64,000 nucleotides of DNA, from positions 186,001 through 250,000 of the forward strand of contig JACTVC010000020.1 of the NCBI GenBank assembly GCA_018417955.1. The letters run 5' to 3'. A program made the position numbers and the translations under genes. This stretch comes from Laccaria trichodermophora. Lineage: Eukaryota; Basidiomycota; Agaricomycetes; Agaricales; Hydnangiaceae. How positions within the stretch are numbered: the first letter of the stretch is position 1; every line of letters begins with the position of its first letter. The notes under the pieces are model-generated. The model did not search any database. It worked only from the letters and a program-made list of their open reading frames with translations, and had not been told where the DNA came from. Below are positions 34,852-46,137 of this stretch, in pieces.

Positions 34852-35665
34852 TCAAAGGAGATCGAAATCATCCAGCTGTGAGCAAAAATGTCAAAACAGG
34901 AAATTCATCTACAGCAACCCCAAATACCTCGTCGTTATACTCCATAATAGTGCGTTTCAGTTTCGATGTGTCCACCCATGTCACAAAGTCCTCCATATGT
35001 CTGTCGGACGTTCTTGAGCGGGATTAGATTCCACCAGGCTACTTTGGCACCCACCTGGTTACGAGAAACGCGGGATCATTGATGGTATCGGGACCCACAC
35101 GAACATGACCTTGCTCAATAAATTTAACCGCCTAAACATCTCGACAGTCAAAAAAAGGTGTCGAATGGTGGGTAGCGAAGTAACATACCGCACTGACGGT
35201 CTCAGCCATCTTTGACATGCACATGAAGACAGCTAATCGCCTGCGGCAAAACGCAGCGACCGTCAATTTGTTCTCAACATCACTTAGTTTTGCTGATGTG
35301 TTCAAAACACCCATGTCGTAGAGTTTGGACAACAGTTGGCCCTCCATGCGACTTCGGAAGGGGTCTTGTGCTGGTAAAAGAGAAAGTCTGTGGGCGTAGG
35401 AGCGTAGGGAACCGCAAAGCTTATTATATCTGGACGTCAAATAAGGACCAAGACGCAGGACAGCAAGGGGTAGTTACTTGTGGTAATCCTCTCTGTCCTG
35501 GATATGGTACCTGCGCATAACTTTAATTTCTCGAAGGTTGGCATCTTGCTTCCACTGCGGAGGATAAGTAAAGGGAGATTGACGACGACGACGACGATGA
35601 CTTACATTGAGAAAGTCGACCTTTTTGAGGAGCTTTTGCTCATGGTACTTGAGTTTACGGACCAT
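34852..35665 (-). CDS. IMP3: U3 small nucleolar ribonucleoprotein IMP3
   Basis: Spliced product of about 180 residues beginning [20 protein letters not shown]. It continues with [59 protein letters not shown] and [12 protein letters not shown], then the S4-like block [25 protein letters not shown], and [20 protein letters not shown]. The last two introns put NDE next to LDDFDLL-stop (34852), matching the DDFDL tail of animal IMP3. It is a component of the Mpp10-Imp3-Imp4 complex of the small-subunit processome and helps pair U3 snoRNA with pre-rRNA in the nucleolus. The length fits the family. It is divergent from the LIM-binding gene. Confidence 0.95.
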
Positions 35666-36005
35666 GGTGGTAAAAAAGAGAGCTATGCCACGTGTGGGGC
35701 ATTCAACAGGCTTCAACTTGGCCTAACCTAGGCCTAACCGTCTTCACCCCCCCGTCGTCGTCTTTTTATCCCTTGCTCGCTGTCAAAGACGTTCTCCTCC
35801 GTTACCCTACTCCTCCTTCACCACTCCCTCCCATTTTTTCTTGCGTCTCTTGCCCGATCGTTGGATCTCCACTTTCCTCGGGCCATCCGCTTATTCCTGT
35901 CCGTTTTTCTATCATTGCTCCCCACATTTCATGCTCAGCCGCCTCTCGTTGCAACTTTTACTACAAGAGCAAAGGACGCAGCTCTAACCGCTACACACTA
36001 TCCCC
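35666..36005. promoter_or_regulatory. Divergent promoter IMP3 / LIM-binding gene
   Basis: 340 bp between start codons. Pyrimidine-rich tracts (CTCCTTCACCACTCCCTCCC) lie upstream of the plus-strand start, typical of fungal promoters. The perfect short tandem GGCCTAACCTAGGCCTAACC lies near 35719-35738 (two GGCCTAACC copies). Confidence 0.5.
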
Positions 36006-39000
36006 ATGAACGGCAACCGCAATGGAGACATGATACGAGCAAACGCAATCGTTCCACCGCACGGCTTGACCAACCAGTCTTTCATGCAAAATCCGCCGCC
36101 AATGGGACAGCAACTGCTAGCTCCGAACCAGATGGGCATTCCTCCGGGCACTCCCATAGTTTCTGGCCCCAATGGTCAACTTCGATATCTGCCTCAACAG
36201 CAGGGGCAGCAGCAGCAGCAACAACAACAACGGAATTTTATGCGCCAAAATACTCAGCCTTTAAACCCGACAGCGGGCTCCACGCCAGCTCATATGTCCT
36301 CACTCATCGCCGCTGGTCAAGTCAACTTCGGCGGAAATATGATACCGCCTGGAAGCAACGCCGTGCGTCGTGTAAACTCCCAGCCCCACATAAATCCATC
36401 GGTGCATATGCCTCAAGGTGCATCTCCCATGGTTATGAACCCACGCCAACAACATCAAACGCAACTACAACGACAGCAGCAGCAAATGGCTATGTCACCG
36501 GACATGTCCATGATGATGAGGCAGGGAGGGCCTCCTGGCATGCCTCACAATCTAACGAGGGCGCCACCTGCTCAAAATCAACAGGTTATGAACAGTTTGA
36601 CCCATCCTCCGTCCATGAATCAGGTTTCGCATCCCGCTGGAATGCAGCAATCCCATCTCCAAAGTGCGTTTTCAAATGGCATGCCTTTGCAACATCAACC
36701 ACCATCATCACCGAGACCAAATTCCCTGCCTCCGAATCATGCCGCTAGTATGTCAATCTCCACGCCAGGTCCATCGCACACGCCAGTCAACCGAACGAGA
36801 ATGACCCCCGATAATGCTAACCAGATGCAGATGGCGATGAATTTTCAAGCCTCACAAGGATCCAATTCTCAACGCATACCACCAGCCCCCGGGCAATACC
36901 CCTTCGATTCTTCGTCTACCTCTCCCATTCCATTGGATATCTCACAACCGATACCCTCTGGCATGATGAATACCCAAGGCAATACCCCCAACCGCTCTTT
37001 TCATCCGACACCTGCCCAGCAGTTTGAGCAGATGAGGGATATGAGTGATCCTTATGGGAATCATTTTACCATGCCTCCTCCGTCCGTCCCCTCTCGACCA
37101 CCGTCCCACAACAACCCCCATCCATTACAACAGCAACAACAACCGTCACAACAATCTCCACACCGCCAATCCCCCCTCCAGCCAGATCAAATGAGCATGC
37201 ACCCACAAAGACCTCAATCGCAACCACAATCCCAGCCCCCGGAAGGCCTCCATCTCAAACTGGACTTACACACAGAACTTCCCATTCAGTACTTTCTAAT
37301 CAAGGGCTTACAGCCACGGGAAGGCTTCCACTCGCCCAGCAAGGTGGGAGTCAGTCGGGACTCTCTACGCAAGGTTCAGGTTCATCACAGCATCTGCCAA
37401 TCGCACCTCGTCCACCCCCGCCACCGTCAGCAGTTCCCATTCCCTCAACAACCATCCCTACCTCCCAGCTTCCTACAGACGCACCGCCTGGTACAAATCC
37501 ACCACGCTCAGAGGCCGCGCCGTACGTAATTCATTGCTTAACATCTAGGTCCCATAATTAACACTCTTTGAATAGTCCGTCACTGGCGTTGGGCAATGGC
37601 CAAGGGCTCATCCGTCTTCTTTCATTCAGTGGCAATCTTTCCAGCGAAAATCCCAAAGTGATCCACTCGGTTATCATGTAGATAATTTTACTCATTATTA
37701 CTTGACAGAAACTACAACTATCATGGTGGAATGATCTAGTCAAGGAATATTTTACCCCCAAGGCTGTGATGAAGCTTACATTGTGGAAGGACAATGAAAA
37801 GGCAGAGGCGAAACCTTTTGGTAAGTAATCTTGTAATATCTGACGCATTCATCAATGACAGATGAGTCTTGCCAGAAATCGGCGTCCCCATCCTGCCCCG
37901 GTTCTTTTTGGTGACTACACAATCTGGCGTGAAATCAATGACGTTATCACTGGATGGCGCGCGAGAACGGATATACAGCCAGGGACACGCCGTCGTGGAA
38001 TGTGTTACTGCAGTTTGGACCTATAAGTATAACAATGGGTATACGGTGACATTGCGAGGACCTTTGACAGCTCATGTTGTCATTGTATCAACCCAATCGT
38101 CGTCATCGCAACTTACGGCAGCGCAAGCTTCATATCAATTAAAATTCGACCATTTCCAGTTCGACGCAAACCACCACGACAAATCCATTGCTCTAGATTC
38201 TATCGTGGGCCAGCGGCAATTTGAAGCTCCAAAGATCCGGCATGTCGTGAGCCCCACCCCGGGCGGCAGCAGTATACAACAACAACAACAGCGCGAAGAG
38301 GACAAAAAATGGGAGGAACCACGAGTAGTCATCGAACACGGGTTTCTTCCAGGTGAACCTGTAAACGCGTTCGGGATACCGCAGGCCACCATGCGATGTC
38401 TAGAGGTCAGAGATTGTGCCGTACTTTTCCCAAATGAGCCAAAATTGAAATGACCGTTCGCATCAGTTAGCAGAGAGTGTAGGCGCCATGGGGGATCTGA
38501 TGAATTTCTCGAATGAGAACCAACTTGGTCCTTTAGGTAAGGAATACTTTTGGTACTCGAAGATTTACACTAACGATGTATTTTTGCACCAGAGGCGCTC
38601 AGCAAATTTGCCTCTAAACTTCGGGAAACGTATCCCATTCCTCCTTTCCCCTTGGTGAACAGTCTGGCTTACGGCGGCGTCATGCCACATCCCTTCCAAC
38701 CCTTCCCCGCCCCCGTCAATGGTGGTACCACCACATTGTACTCTAGTGCGCCTCCCTCCATCACAAACCCAACGTCCGCCGCCCAACCTTCTCCACAAAT
38801 GAATTCACCCCAAAATACATCATCATCATCCACGGCCAACTCACCGCAAAAACAACACAAGACAATACCGCCACCTGCGCAAACATCGGGAACGGCTTCG
38901 TCGCCTGCTGTGTCATCCGGGGCGACGATGAACACCCCTGCCCTGTCCAGCGCTTCGTTAAAGCGAAAACAAGCAGACGCGTCGTCGCCAGCACCCGCTG

Positions 39001-39068
39001 CTCCCGATCAACCTGCAACGAAGCGACCCACTCGGAAAAGGGGACGGACAACGACAGGTCCCGGATAA
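36006..39068 (+). CDS. Q-rich LIM-binding-domain regulator (LDB/Adn1/Mfg1-like), with probable frameshift
   Basis: The first exon encodes MNGNRNGDMIRANAI and a long Gln/Pro/Met-rich region including a pure Q run (CAGCAGCAGCAGCAACAACA). At the C5 run 37236-37240 the coding frame changes: upstream codons read ...SQPQSQPP in frame 3, while downstream the Pro/Ser/Gln-rich text GRPPSQTGLTHRTSHSVL lies in frame 2. Then come SLALGNGQGLIRLLSFSGNL, WWNDLVKEYFTPKAVMKLTL, FEIGVPILPRFFLVT, VKSMTLSLDGARERIYSQGH and QLKFDHFQFDANHH, which are LIM-bind domain motifs. The C-terminal part ends with basic KRPTRKRGRTTTGPG. In yeasts related proteins partner Flo8 and Mss11 in adhesion and filamentation; the target here is unknown. 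Confidence 0.85.
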
Positions 39069-39663
39069 TTTCCTCGTCGTCCTCGTGTTTCTTTCCCATT
39101 TGAATCTGCCATATCTTGCTTTCTGGTTTGAGTTTCGCTAATTTTTTCGTGTGCTCTTAGATTGTACCTTACGTTATCTACATGGATCTCTTGCTTGGAG
39201 ACAATATGTTTTATCATTGAGCTATTTATCTCCCCCCCCCTTGTAACTTGTACTGCACAGAACATCTTCCCAGCCACAATGCAATCATTGCCACTCGGAT
39301 ATCTCAAGTGCGAGCCCGGGAGTGTCAACCGCCCACCTAAGCTCCGACCTTTCTGCGAATGTATATATCTGGGGTGATGGCTGACAGAATTACTTATAAT
39401 GGGCGCTTCTTCCTTATCTCCTCTCATGCTACTGTCATCACTGCATCTATTCCTTGTCCGCTGCGTCCAAAGATATCAAAAACGACCCACCAAAGCGTCT
39501 CATTCGGAAAAACCGTCCCGTGATAACAATTGATGGCTTACTGAACATGTCTTTGCAAAGAAATATGAGAGAATAAGATGAAATAAGGTATACACATATC
39601 GTAAGGCATTACTATATCTTCTCTAAGCCCCCCTCCCGAGAGTCTTGCTTGCTTGCACATCCG
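39069..39663. other. Convergent intergenic region
   Basis: 3' flanks of the LIM-binding gene (plus) and PNUTS-like gene (minus). A C10-type run lies at about 39231-39240. No gene or repeat seen. Confidence 0.5.
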
Positions 39664-42600
39664 TCAGAAAATGTCATGCGCAAAGTCACATTGATCTCCG
39701 TATTTGCATCTGTTAATTTCGGAGGTAACAATCAGTCTCCGTCTCAATTGACATTTTTTGGGGAGTTCAAATGCTCGCCTTCCTGCTGCAAAGAAACTGC
39801 ATGGTTTTCTTTTACTGTGTCTATATCCACCATCATCAATTCGTCCCCGACCACGGCCACGACCTCGACCTCGCCCTCTGCCTTCCGAAGACCATCGGCT
39901 TTGATCGGTATCATCATAGCCTTGTCCAAATTCGGCCGAGAAGTGATTGGGAGTTGATGAAGGCCACATCTGATCGCTATTGCCATATGCGGCCTGTTGT
40001 CCATATTGAGCTTGTAGAAGAGCCGGATTGGCCAACTGTTGGAGAAGGTGTTGCAATTGTTCTTGCGGTAGAGACTGTACTGCAGCTATAGTAGCACTAG
40101 GATCAAGTCCAACTGCGGTCAAGTCCACGCCAGGTGCGTTGAAGGATGCACCACTCAGTGCAGGGTCCATGTGGCCTCCCGCAAGTTGCCCAACGAGATC
40201 AGCTACAGACGCCACAACAGACGCGGGCTCACCACTCCAGAAGACGGCATCAACTTCTGGGCCCACAGTCATTGTCTTGACGTCCTTGTCGACCTCTTCT
40301 TCTGTTATTGTATTTGTAGGCTCAGCTGGTGAATCAGGGATGTGCGCAGGCGACATATAGAGAGCACCGAGCGCTGTCTGCTCTCTCTGTTCCTGCGTGA
40401 CCTTTTCCTCGCTTAACTCTCCTCGTGGCCGAAGATCAATGTCGATTGGCATTTCGACGGCTGTGTCAAGAGGGCAATAAGTCCCATTTCCTTTACACAA
40501 AGAGATATTTGCTTACTTATGAGATCCGTCCAATCAACCGTTTCTTCAAAGAGATGTGCATGCAAAGCAGCACCTTCTCCTCGGTCCAGATCGCGGAGAC
40601 TGTGCGACACATGTACACCCTGAAATGAGGAAAAAACAAGCGAAAAAAAAAACATCAATGTACAGTACGAAAAGCATAAATAAAGAAGGGTGCTGACATC
40701 TACTGGATCGTCATCATAGATAGCCTTTTCAATGAGACGTACAGATTCAAGTTGAGAATCAGGAGCCCAGGTCACCGACTTCCTCTTCTTACCATTCTTG
40801 GTAATGCCAGTTTGGGGTGGCGTACCCGCAGATCCAGGTGGTGTCGACACTGCGGGAGACTCCTTCCGCTTCGTCATCGATTTCAAAATATCCTGAAACG
40901 GGTCGATGGCGGAAGGTTGCGCTACGTTCACATCCTCCTTTTTCACCTGCGCTGGTGGTGGTGCTTTTTTGAAAGACGGGAGCTTTGCCTTTGGCTTCGG
41001 CGCTGAGAAAAAAGACGAATCGGCTTTGGCGTCCTTGACAGTAGGGACGACTGATAGTTTCGCCTCCTTTTTCACGACCACAGGCTTGGTCGAGGACGCT
41101 GTACCAACCGCAGATTTTTTGAGAGGAGGAGGCTTTGAAAGAGGATCGTTCAGCTTCCGCTTCTTCAATTTGGAGTCTGTTTGTAGAGCTTCAGCTCAGC
41201 TTTCATAAAAACAAACTGACGTGACCTACCCTCTATTGTATTACTATCGGGAGTCTTGGATCCCTCTTCGACACTCGAAACCATCTGACGCCATCTTCGC
41301 TCGAGGTTGGAAGCCATATCCTTGATCGCTGCAAATTTGCAAGACGATGGAGAAACACAGAAAGGCAGTTAGATACATGTATATTTGTAGTACGACGCTT
41401 ATGTTTTCAGACAGAAAACGCCTGTCAAAGTAACATAAAGCTGGATGGTTTGTCTCAAGCTCATATTGGCGAGCTGCATGTGGGATTGGTACGTCCCAGC
41501 TATTGCTGGCCAAGAGACAGAGATTGAGTAAAATCAGCTCACCTGGAGACGGGGCATCCTTGACCAGTCTCACGACAATCTTGCCGAGTTTAGATGCCTT
41601 CAAAGAGTTTATCGTGAGCGGCAATCGATCGATGATCTAATACGGCAAGAAAAGAATGAGACGTATTTCACGCATTAGAGACACAGCATGGCTTACATGT
41701 AGCAAGGGCATAATAGTCTCTATCATCCCATCCTCGTCACTTTTCGCAGCGGCTTTTAGCCATTCCCGCGTTACGTCGATCGCCAGGCTGTTTTCACACC
41801 AAGCACGAAAGTAGTGATTGCCAGCGCCATCTCTAATTTTAGTCAGTATTTCCAATCGGATTGCTGCGTCTAACTCTTGGGATCCAAAATCAGCTATTCG
41901 CTCTACCAGTGTATTCACAGCCTGAGCCCCAGTGAATGCGGATGACTGCAGGAGGGGCCGAATTGAGTTTTGAAACTGTTGTTTCCGTTCTTCAGGAGTC
42001 GGACCTTGCGGAGCAGAAGGTGGCGTGGGGGCAGCTACAGGTGGTGTATAAAAGGAACTTGGAGGTAAGGCATTCGTAGATGAGTGGAGGGCGTGGGGAG
42101 ACAATGTGCCTTGTGATGCTGATGACTGTTGTTGACGATAATAAGGAGATGTGTATGGGTTGATATGCTGGGGAAAAGAAGGGTATTGCGTTCTTTGTGC
42201 TTGTTGTGATGCTTGTTGAGAATAAGTTGATGCTTGAGAGAAATGCTGCTGCATGCCATTGGATCCCGAACCATTCACAGAGGTCAAAGTCGTCAAAGCA
42301 GGGCTAGATAGGACTTCAATCAGACAGAAGACGCATAGGAAAGACAAAAACGTACTCAATAATCATTTGTTGTGAAGGTGGAGAGTGTTGCTGTTGTTGG
42401 TGACTCTGCTGTTGCTGAGGTTGAGGTTGTTGCAGGTTTTGCTGTTGTGAAGACGATGCTGTTGCTGAGCTTGTGGTCGCCCCATTGAGTGACGAATAAT
42501 TTGACACTGGAACGGTGTTCGAGGTCGACCAAGGCGTACCGTACGCCATGGTCTGGAAGGGCATGAAGTAATTAGGTTGATATTGGGCATAAAAAGCCTG

Positions 42601-42961
42601 GGGGGATGCAGACAAGAGAGCGGAAGCGGAGCTCGGACCTGTTGGGAAAGGATCGGTGATCAGTGTCGTAAGATAAGAAGACAACACGACGCGGGTGCGT
42701 GTGCGGTGCAGCAGACGGACGACGTCGGTACTCACCCGCCATATCTCCTAGAGTCGTGAAATCGCCCAAATCTATTCCTGAGGAGGGAGAAGTTGGGGAG
42801 CCGGCAGAAGCGACACTGCCTGTTTGGGGAATGGACATGGAACGGTCCTTTGTCCAGTCATCAAGGGTGGTCGATGACGAGGCTCTCGGTTCATGCTGAA
42901 CGTGCTGGGACGATTCTGGCATGATCTGTGAAGACTGGAGCCACTGGGGATACATATCCAT
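39664..42961 (-). CDS. PNUTS/Ppn1-like phosphatase-1 regulator with TFIIS-N (LW) domain and CCCH finger
   Basis: Begins MDMYPQWLQSSQIMPESSQH. A Gln/Ser/Pro-rich N-terminal region follows (SQQQNLQQPQPQQQQSHQQ). A TFIIS N-terminal LW-type helical bundle runs from AVNTLVERIADFG through LDAAIRLEILTKIRDGAG and AIDVTREWLKAAA to LTINSLKASKLGKIVVRLVK. Next come a basic Lys/Pro-rich linker and a PP1-docking candidate KRKSVTWAPDSQLESVRLI (V-T-W core as in animal PNUTS). After an acidic stretch, a Q-rich segment (LPQEQLQHLLQQLANPAL) and GRGRGRGRGRGR precede a CCCH finger CSFFAAGR-CKYGDQCDFAH, which an intron interrupts. In fission yeast Ppn1 joins PP1 and Swd22 in the cleavage/polyadenylation factor and controls transcription termination. 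Domain order and ends match PNUTS well. Confidence 0.82.
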
Positions 42962-43363
42962 CGCGTCTCTCTTTTTTTTTTATCTTCGGGCTCAGCGAAG
43001 GTAGGCAACTATAAAACGGGCTTATAGAAGGCAAAAAGGGCGAATCTGGGACAAAACCACACTTCTCCGCTCGCTACGGTGAGTGTCTTTGAGGACAGCG
43101 TGACCGACGTGGGCAACAATGACAGAGTTACCCTGATGTTTACCTGCTGCGTCGTTGGTCAGAATGCATCCTCTGGCACCAAGAAGTAACCTAACATTCA
43201 ACCACCGCTTCAAACTCCGGTTTTATCTCACGGATCCTGAGACATTTGTAAAGGTCAAGGCAAAGTCCACAAAAAGTCAACAAAAAAAGTCAACAAGAAA
43301 CAAAACGAAACAAACTTTGTTGAAAGTCTCAACAAGTCAAACTTTCCACATAACGCCATTCAA
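42962..43363. promoter_or_regulatory. Divergent promoter PNUTS-like / HMG gene with AAAGTCAAC repeats
   Basis: 402 bp between start codons. The plus-strand side has AAAGTCAAC at 43273-43281 and 43286-43294, and another AAGTCAAAC nearby. The inverted repeat TTGTTGA-AAGTC-TCAACAA lies around 43317-43335. An A/C-rich stretch (about 43268-43315) lies directly upstream of the HMG start. Confidence 0.5.
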
Positions 43364-44410
43364 ATGTCAACCATCGATATTGCACAGCTGCAACAGCAGA
43401 GGAAAGAGGTTCGTGCTCGTAAAAATACGCGTATTCGTTGCTCACCACGCGTCTCAGCTCGCCGCCAGCTTCAATGATATCGCTACCGTTATGAAGCGCA
43501 GCTCCGAACTAGCGGCGTCTTTTGCAGAGAGTATCCTCGGCAGCGACGCGTTTGAGGCGCTCCAACATTTGCAACAAAGTATTGATTTTCTTTTTCTACA
43601 CCGCTCTGACCCTGTCTGACTCGTTCCTTCCAGGTGCGGACCCTGCTCCCACTAAAGGGAAACGCAAGGCCGCCGTTACAGAGGACGAACTTCTCGACGG
43701 AACCAAGAAGAGGAAGCGCGTCATCAAACCCAAGGATCCCAACGCGCCAAAACGTCCTGCATCGTCCTATATCTTGTATCAGAATGATGTCCGGAAGGAA
43801 CTCAAGGAGCAGCACCCAGAAATGAATAACGCGGACCTCTTGGCCATGATATCTGAACAATGGAAGAACATGTCAAGCGAAGAAAAAGATGTAAGACGCG
43901 TTGTGCAACTCCATCTCATCTAATATCTCCATTAGAAATACAACCAAGAGAACAAAGTTCTGACGCAACAATACTCAGAGGAAAAAAAGGCTTACGATAA
44001 CCGTACTCCAGAAGAAGTCCAGGCTGCTAAAGCCGCTGCTGAAGTCGCGCTTGCCGTTCGTACTTTTACATTTTGATCCTCTCCCCCCGCCTGAAACACG
44101 TGCCCAGACGAAAAAAGAAAAGAAACCAAGAGCACCCCGGACCACCAAACCAGCAGCAGCGGCAGTAGCTCCTGCAGTCGTGCCCACTCCGGCTCGTCCA
44201 CCCCCCGTTGTGGAAGCATCACACAGCTCTGGGTCGGAAGACTCCTCGGATGAATCCGACGATGAAGAACCACATCCGATTGCGCACCTACCCGCAAGCA
44301 GCGACTCGAGCGATGAAGAGTCATCGGAGCCTACCCCAAAAAAGAGAAGAGGCGCATCCGCTCAACCCAAACCTCCCGCTTCCAAACCCAAAAAGAGCTC
44401 AAAAGTCTGA
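43364..44410 (+). CDS. HMG-box chromatin protein
   Basis: Four or more exons. The N-terminal helix begins MSTIDIAQLQQQRKE and continues LAASFNDIATVMKRSSEL. The basic linker KGKRKAAVTEDELLDGTKKR leads into one HMG box: PKDPNAPKRPASSYILYQND, VRKELKEQHPEMNNADLL, AMISEQWKNMSSEEKDKYNQ and SEEKKAYDNR. The tail is Ala/Pro-rich, then acidic with SSDESDDEEP and SSDSSDEESSEP, and ends basic (KPKKSSKV). HMG-B-type boxes of this kind (Nhp6/Hmo1-like) bend DNA without sequence specificity. The product is about 270 residues. The acidic tail is the classic HMGB arrangement and is likely phosphorylated by casein kinase 2. Confidence 0.9.
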
Positions 44411-46137
44411 TAATGTTCGTGATGGATATATAGTGCGACAAGGACAGTGGACTGGCGAAAGTGGTTTGGCTACAATCTGACAGTATTTGCCTCCAATCAT
44501 TCTTCTTCGCTATTCTAGTTTTACTTAATTCTCCCCTCCCACATATTAATTAGGTTTTTTTTTGCATCTACTCTTGACTGGTGTCACTGTATTTTTGGAC
44601 ACCGTAATCGTAATTTTTGGCTTCTGCACAACGATTTTCTAAGTTTGTTCCAATAGCAAAAGATCGCGATTTCTCATCCCTTTCCTCCTTCTGCCATATC
44701 ATACGACTCACAGAGAAGCCCAGATAACTGCTAGCTTCCTCCTGGCTGGATCACGGAATTCGAATCAAGGTGAGTTCTGTTCCCGCTGTTCGTTCGAACA
44801 AACGCTCATCACATCCTTTCAGTTCTAAGTTGCTAAGTTGATCTACGGATAGCTGCCAACATCAACTAGTTGCAAGAAGGAACTTCCTGACCTTGGGCAC
44901 GTGGAGCGCCTGTTCTCAAATCATAGTGCAAGGAAACAGCTTGCAGTTGATATCATTGTGGAGGTTCGCAATCCATCCATGTGTGTGAGAATAATGTGTC
45001 GCCAACCTCGCTGATCTTTCACTGTCACTAGTGCATCCCTTCTGTCAGATAGTTCCCATCCTTCCAGTGTTCATAACCGTGTATAAAATGGTGAGTTATT
45101 TTTCACACATCAACTGTCTCTGCGTCACTCAATCCCCACATTGATCGTGCCAAATTAGACACACTCTACGACCTAAAAACGATTCAATCAACTCAACTTC
45201 CATCGTAAGATACAAGTCAGATAGACCTGGTTGCGTTTGAGTTGACCGGCGATTGTGCGAGGGTTCCACCCTCGAACGTAAAACTTCCGGAGAAGTGCTG
45301 TATCATCAGATCCACCGCAACAAATCATCACCAGGGTCAGTGACTTGTTTACAATGAGATTTATCGATGACTTGCTTCTTCCATGAAGGCCAAGGCGTCT
45401 CAAGAACTTTTCGACCTGGTTAATAACAACGACTCAGCAATCAAAGGCACCACTGGTACCCTGTTGTCCCGAGGAGACAAGTCAGCTACCACTTGAAGAT
45501 ACGACATTTTGACTCAACAAACAAGAATGAATGGCTCGTTGTGGACCTTCCTGGCCTTGATAACTGGACATTCAAGAAATCGAGACCTGTGTGTTCTCTT
45601 CGGCTGACTCGGTTAACCCGGTCACTGAAGCCACTTTCGACTCGTTCTACTATGATGCCGAGTCCCAACAAGCCAGCTGCCACGCTGATACAACTCACCA
45701 CAAGCGATACAAAGCGGCGAAGCGTGGTTACGGAATCAGAGAGATTTAATTATTTGACTTGCTTGTTCCCACAAGGAAAAGTATCACCATGTGCTATAAG
45801 TGTTGACTTAACCTTGTTCACACTTTCCCTACTACTGTAGCTTTGGTAATGACTACTTTTTAGCCAGGCCTCTCCGCATTTACGAGTTGAGAGTAGCTTT
45901 ACCACAGATTCATCGCTTCGCACTCTGGGTTGCCTGTTCGCTCGCCTTGCCCCCACCCACCCACGACACCCTCCTCGCCGTAATCGTAAGTCCGTCGGAT
46001 CCTGGCTTCCGGATGAGGATGACGCCAATTTGGATAAGGCTGCGTGATGCTATACAGCCAAAATTAAGCCAAAGGATGTCTAAGTCACTTATAAAGGATT
46101 GCCAACTCGCTCCTCTCCTTCCTCAACCACATCCGAC
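44411..46137. other. Gene-poor region between HMG and WWM1-like genes
   Basis: Apart from the WW pseudogene fragment at its left end, no reading frame here could be assigned. Several ORF fragments (for example plus strand 45493-45840, 115 codons) lack matching splice sites or motifs. The last part is the WWM1-like promoter. Confidence 0.4.
44690..44829 (+). pseudogene. Decayed copy of the 5' end of the WWM1-like gene
   Basis: The stretch aligns with exon 1, intron 1 and the start of exon 2 of the intact gene at about 46145-46283, at roughly three-quarters identity by eye. Matching text reads YDSQRSPDNC-stop-LPPGWITEFES against parent YESQRNPETRPLPPGWISQFDS. The in-frame stop is TAG at 44732-44734. 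The donor GTGAGTTCTG, the intron motif AACGCTCATCA and the acceptor TTTCAG are kept, but the 12-nt micro-exon is eroded and its GT donor is gone. No start codon is left. The copy lies about 1.45 kb upstream, same orientation, so it is a tandem duplication relic. Confidence 0.8.

Noticed and set aside
36207..36230. CAG/CAA run considered as a microsatellite repeat feature
   Set aside because: It is in frame inside a Gln-rich coding exon, so it is described with the gene.
35861..36748. Plus-strand ORF of 295 codons overlapping the LIM-binding gene in another frame
   Set aside because: Composition is erratic, and it ends within the first exon of the real gene. The overlapping frame has a consistent Q/P/M-rich product; this frame becomes the coding one only after 37241.
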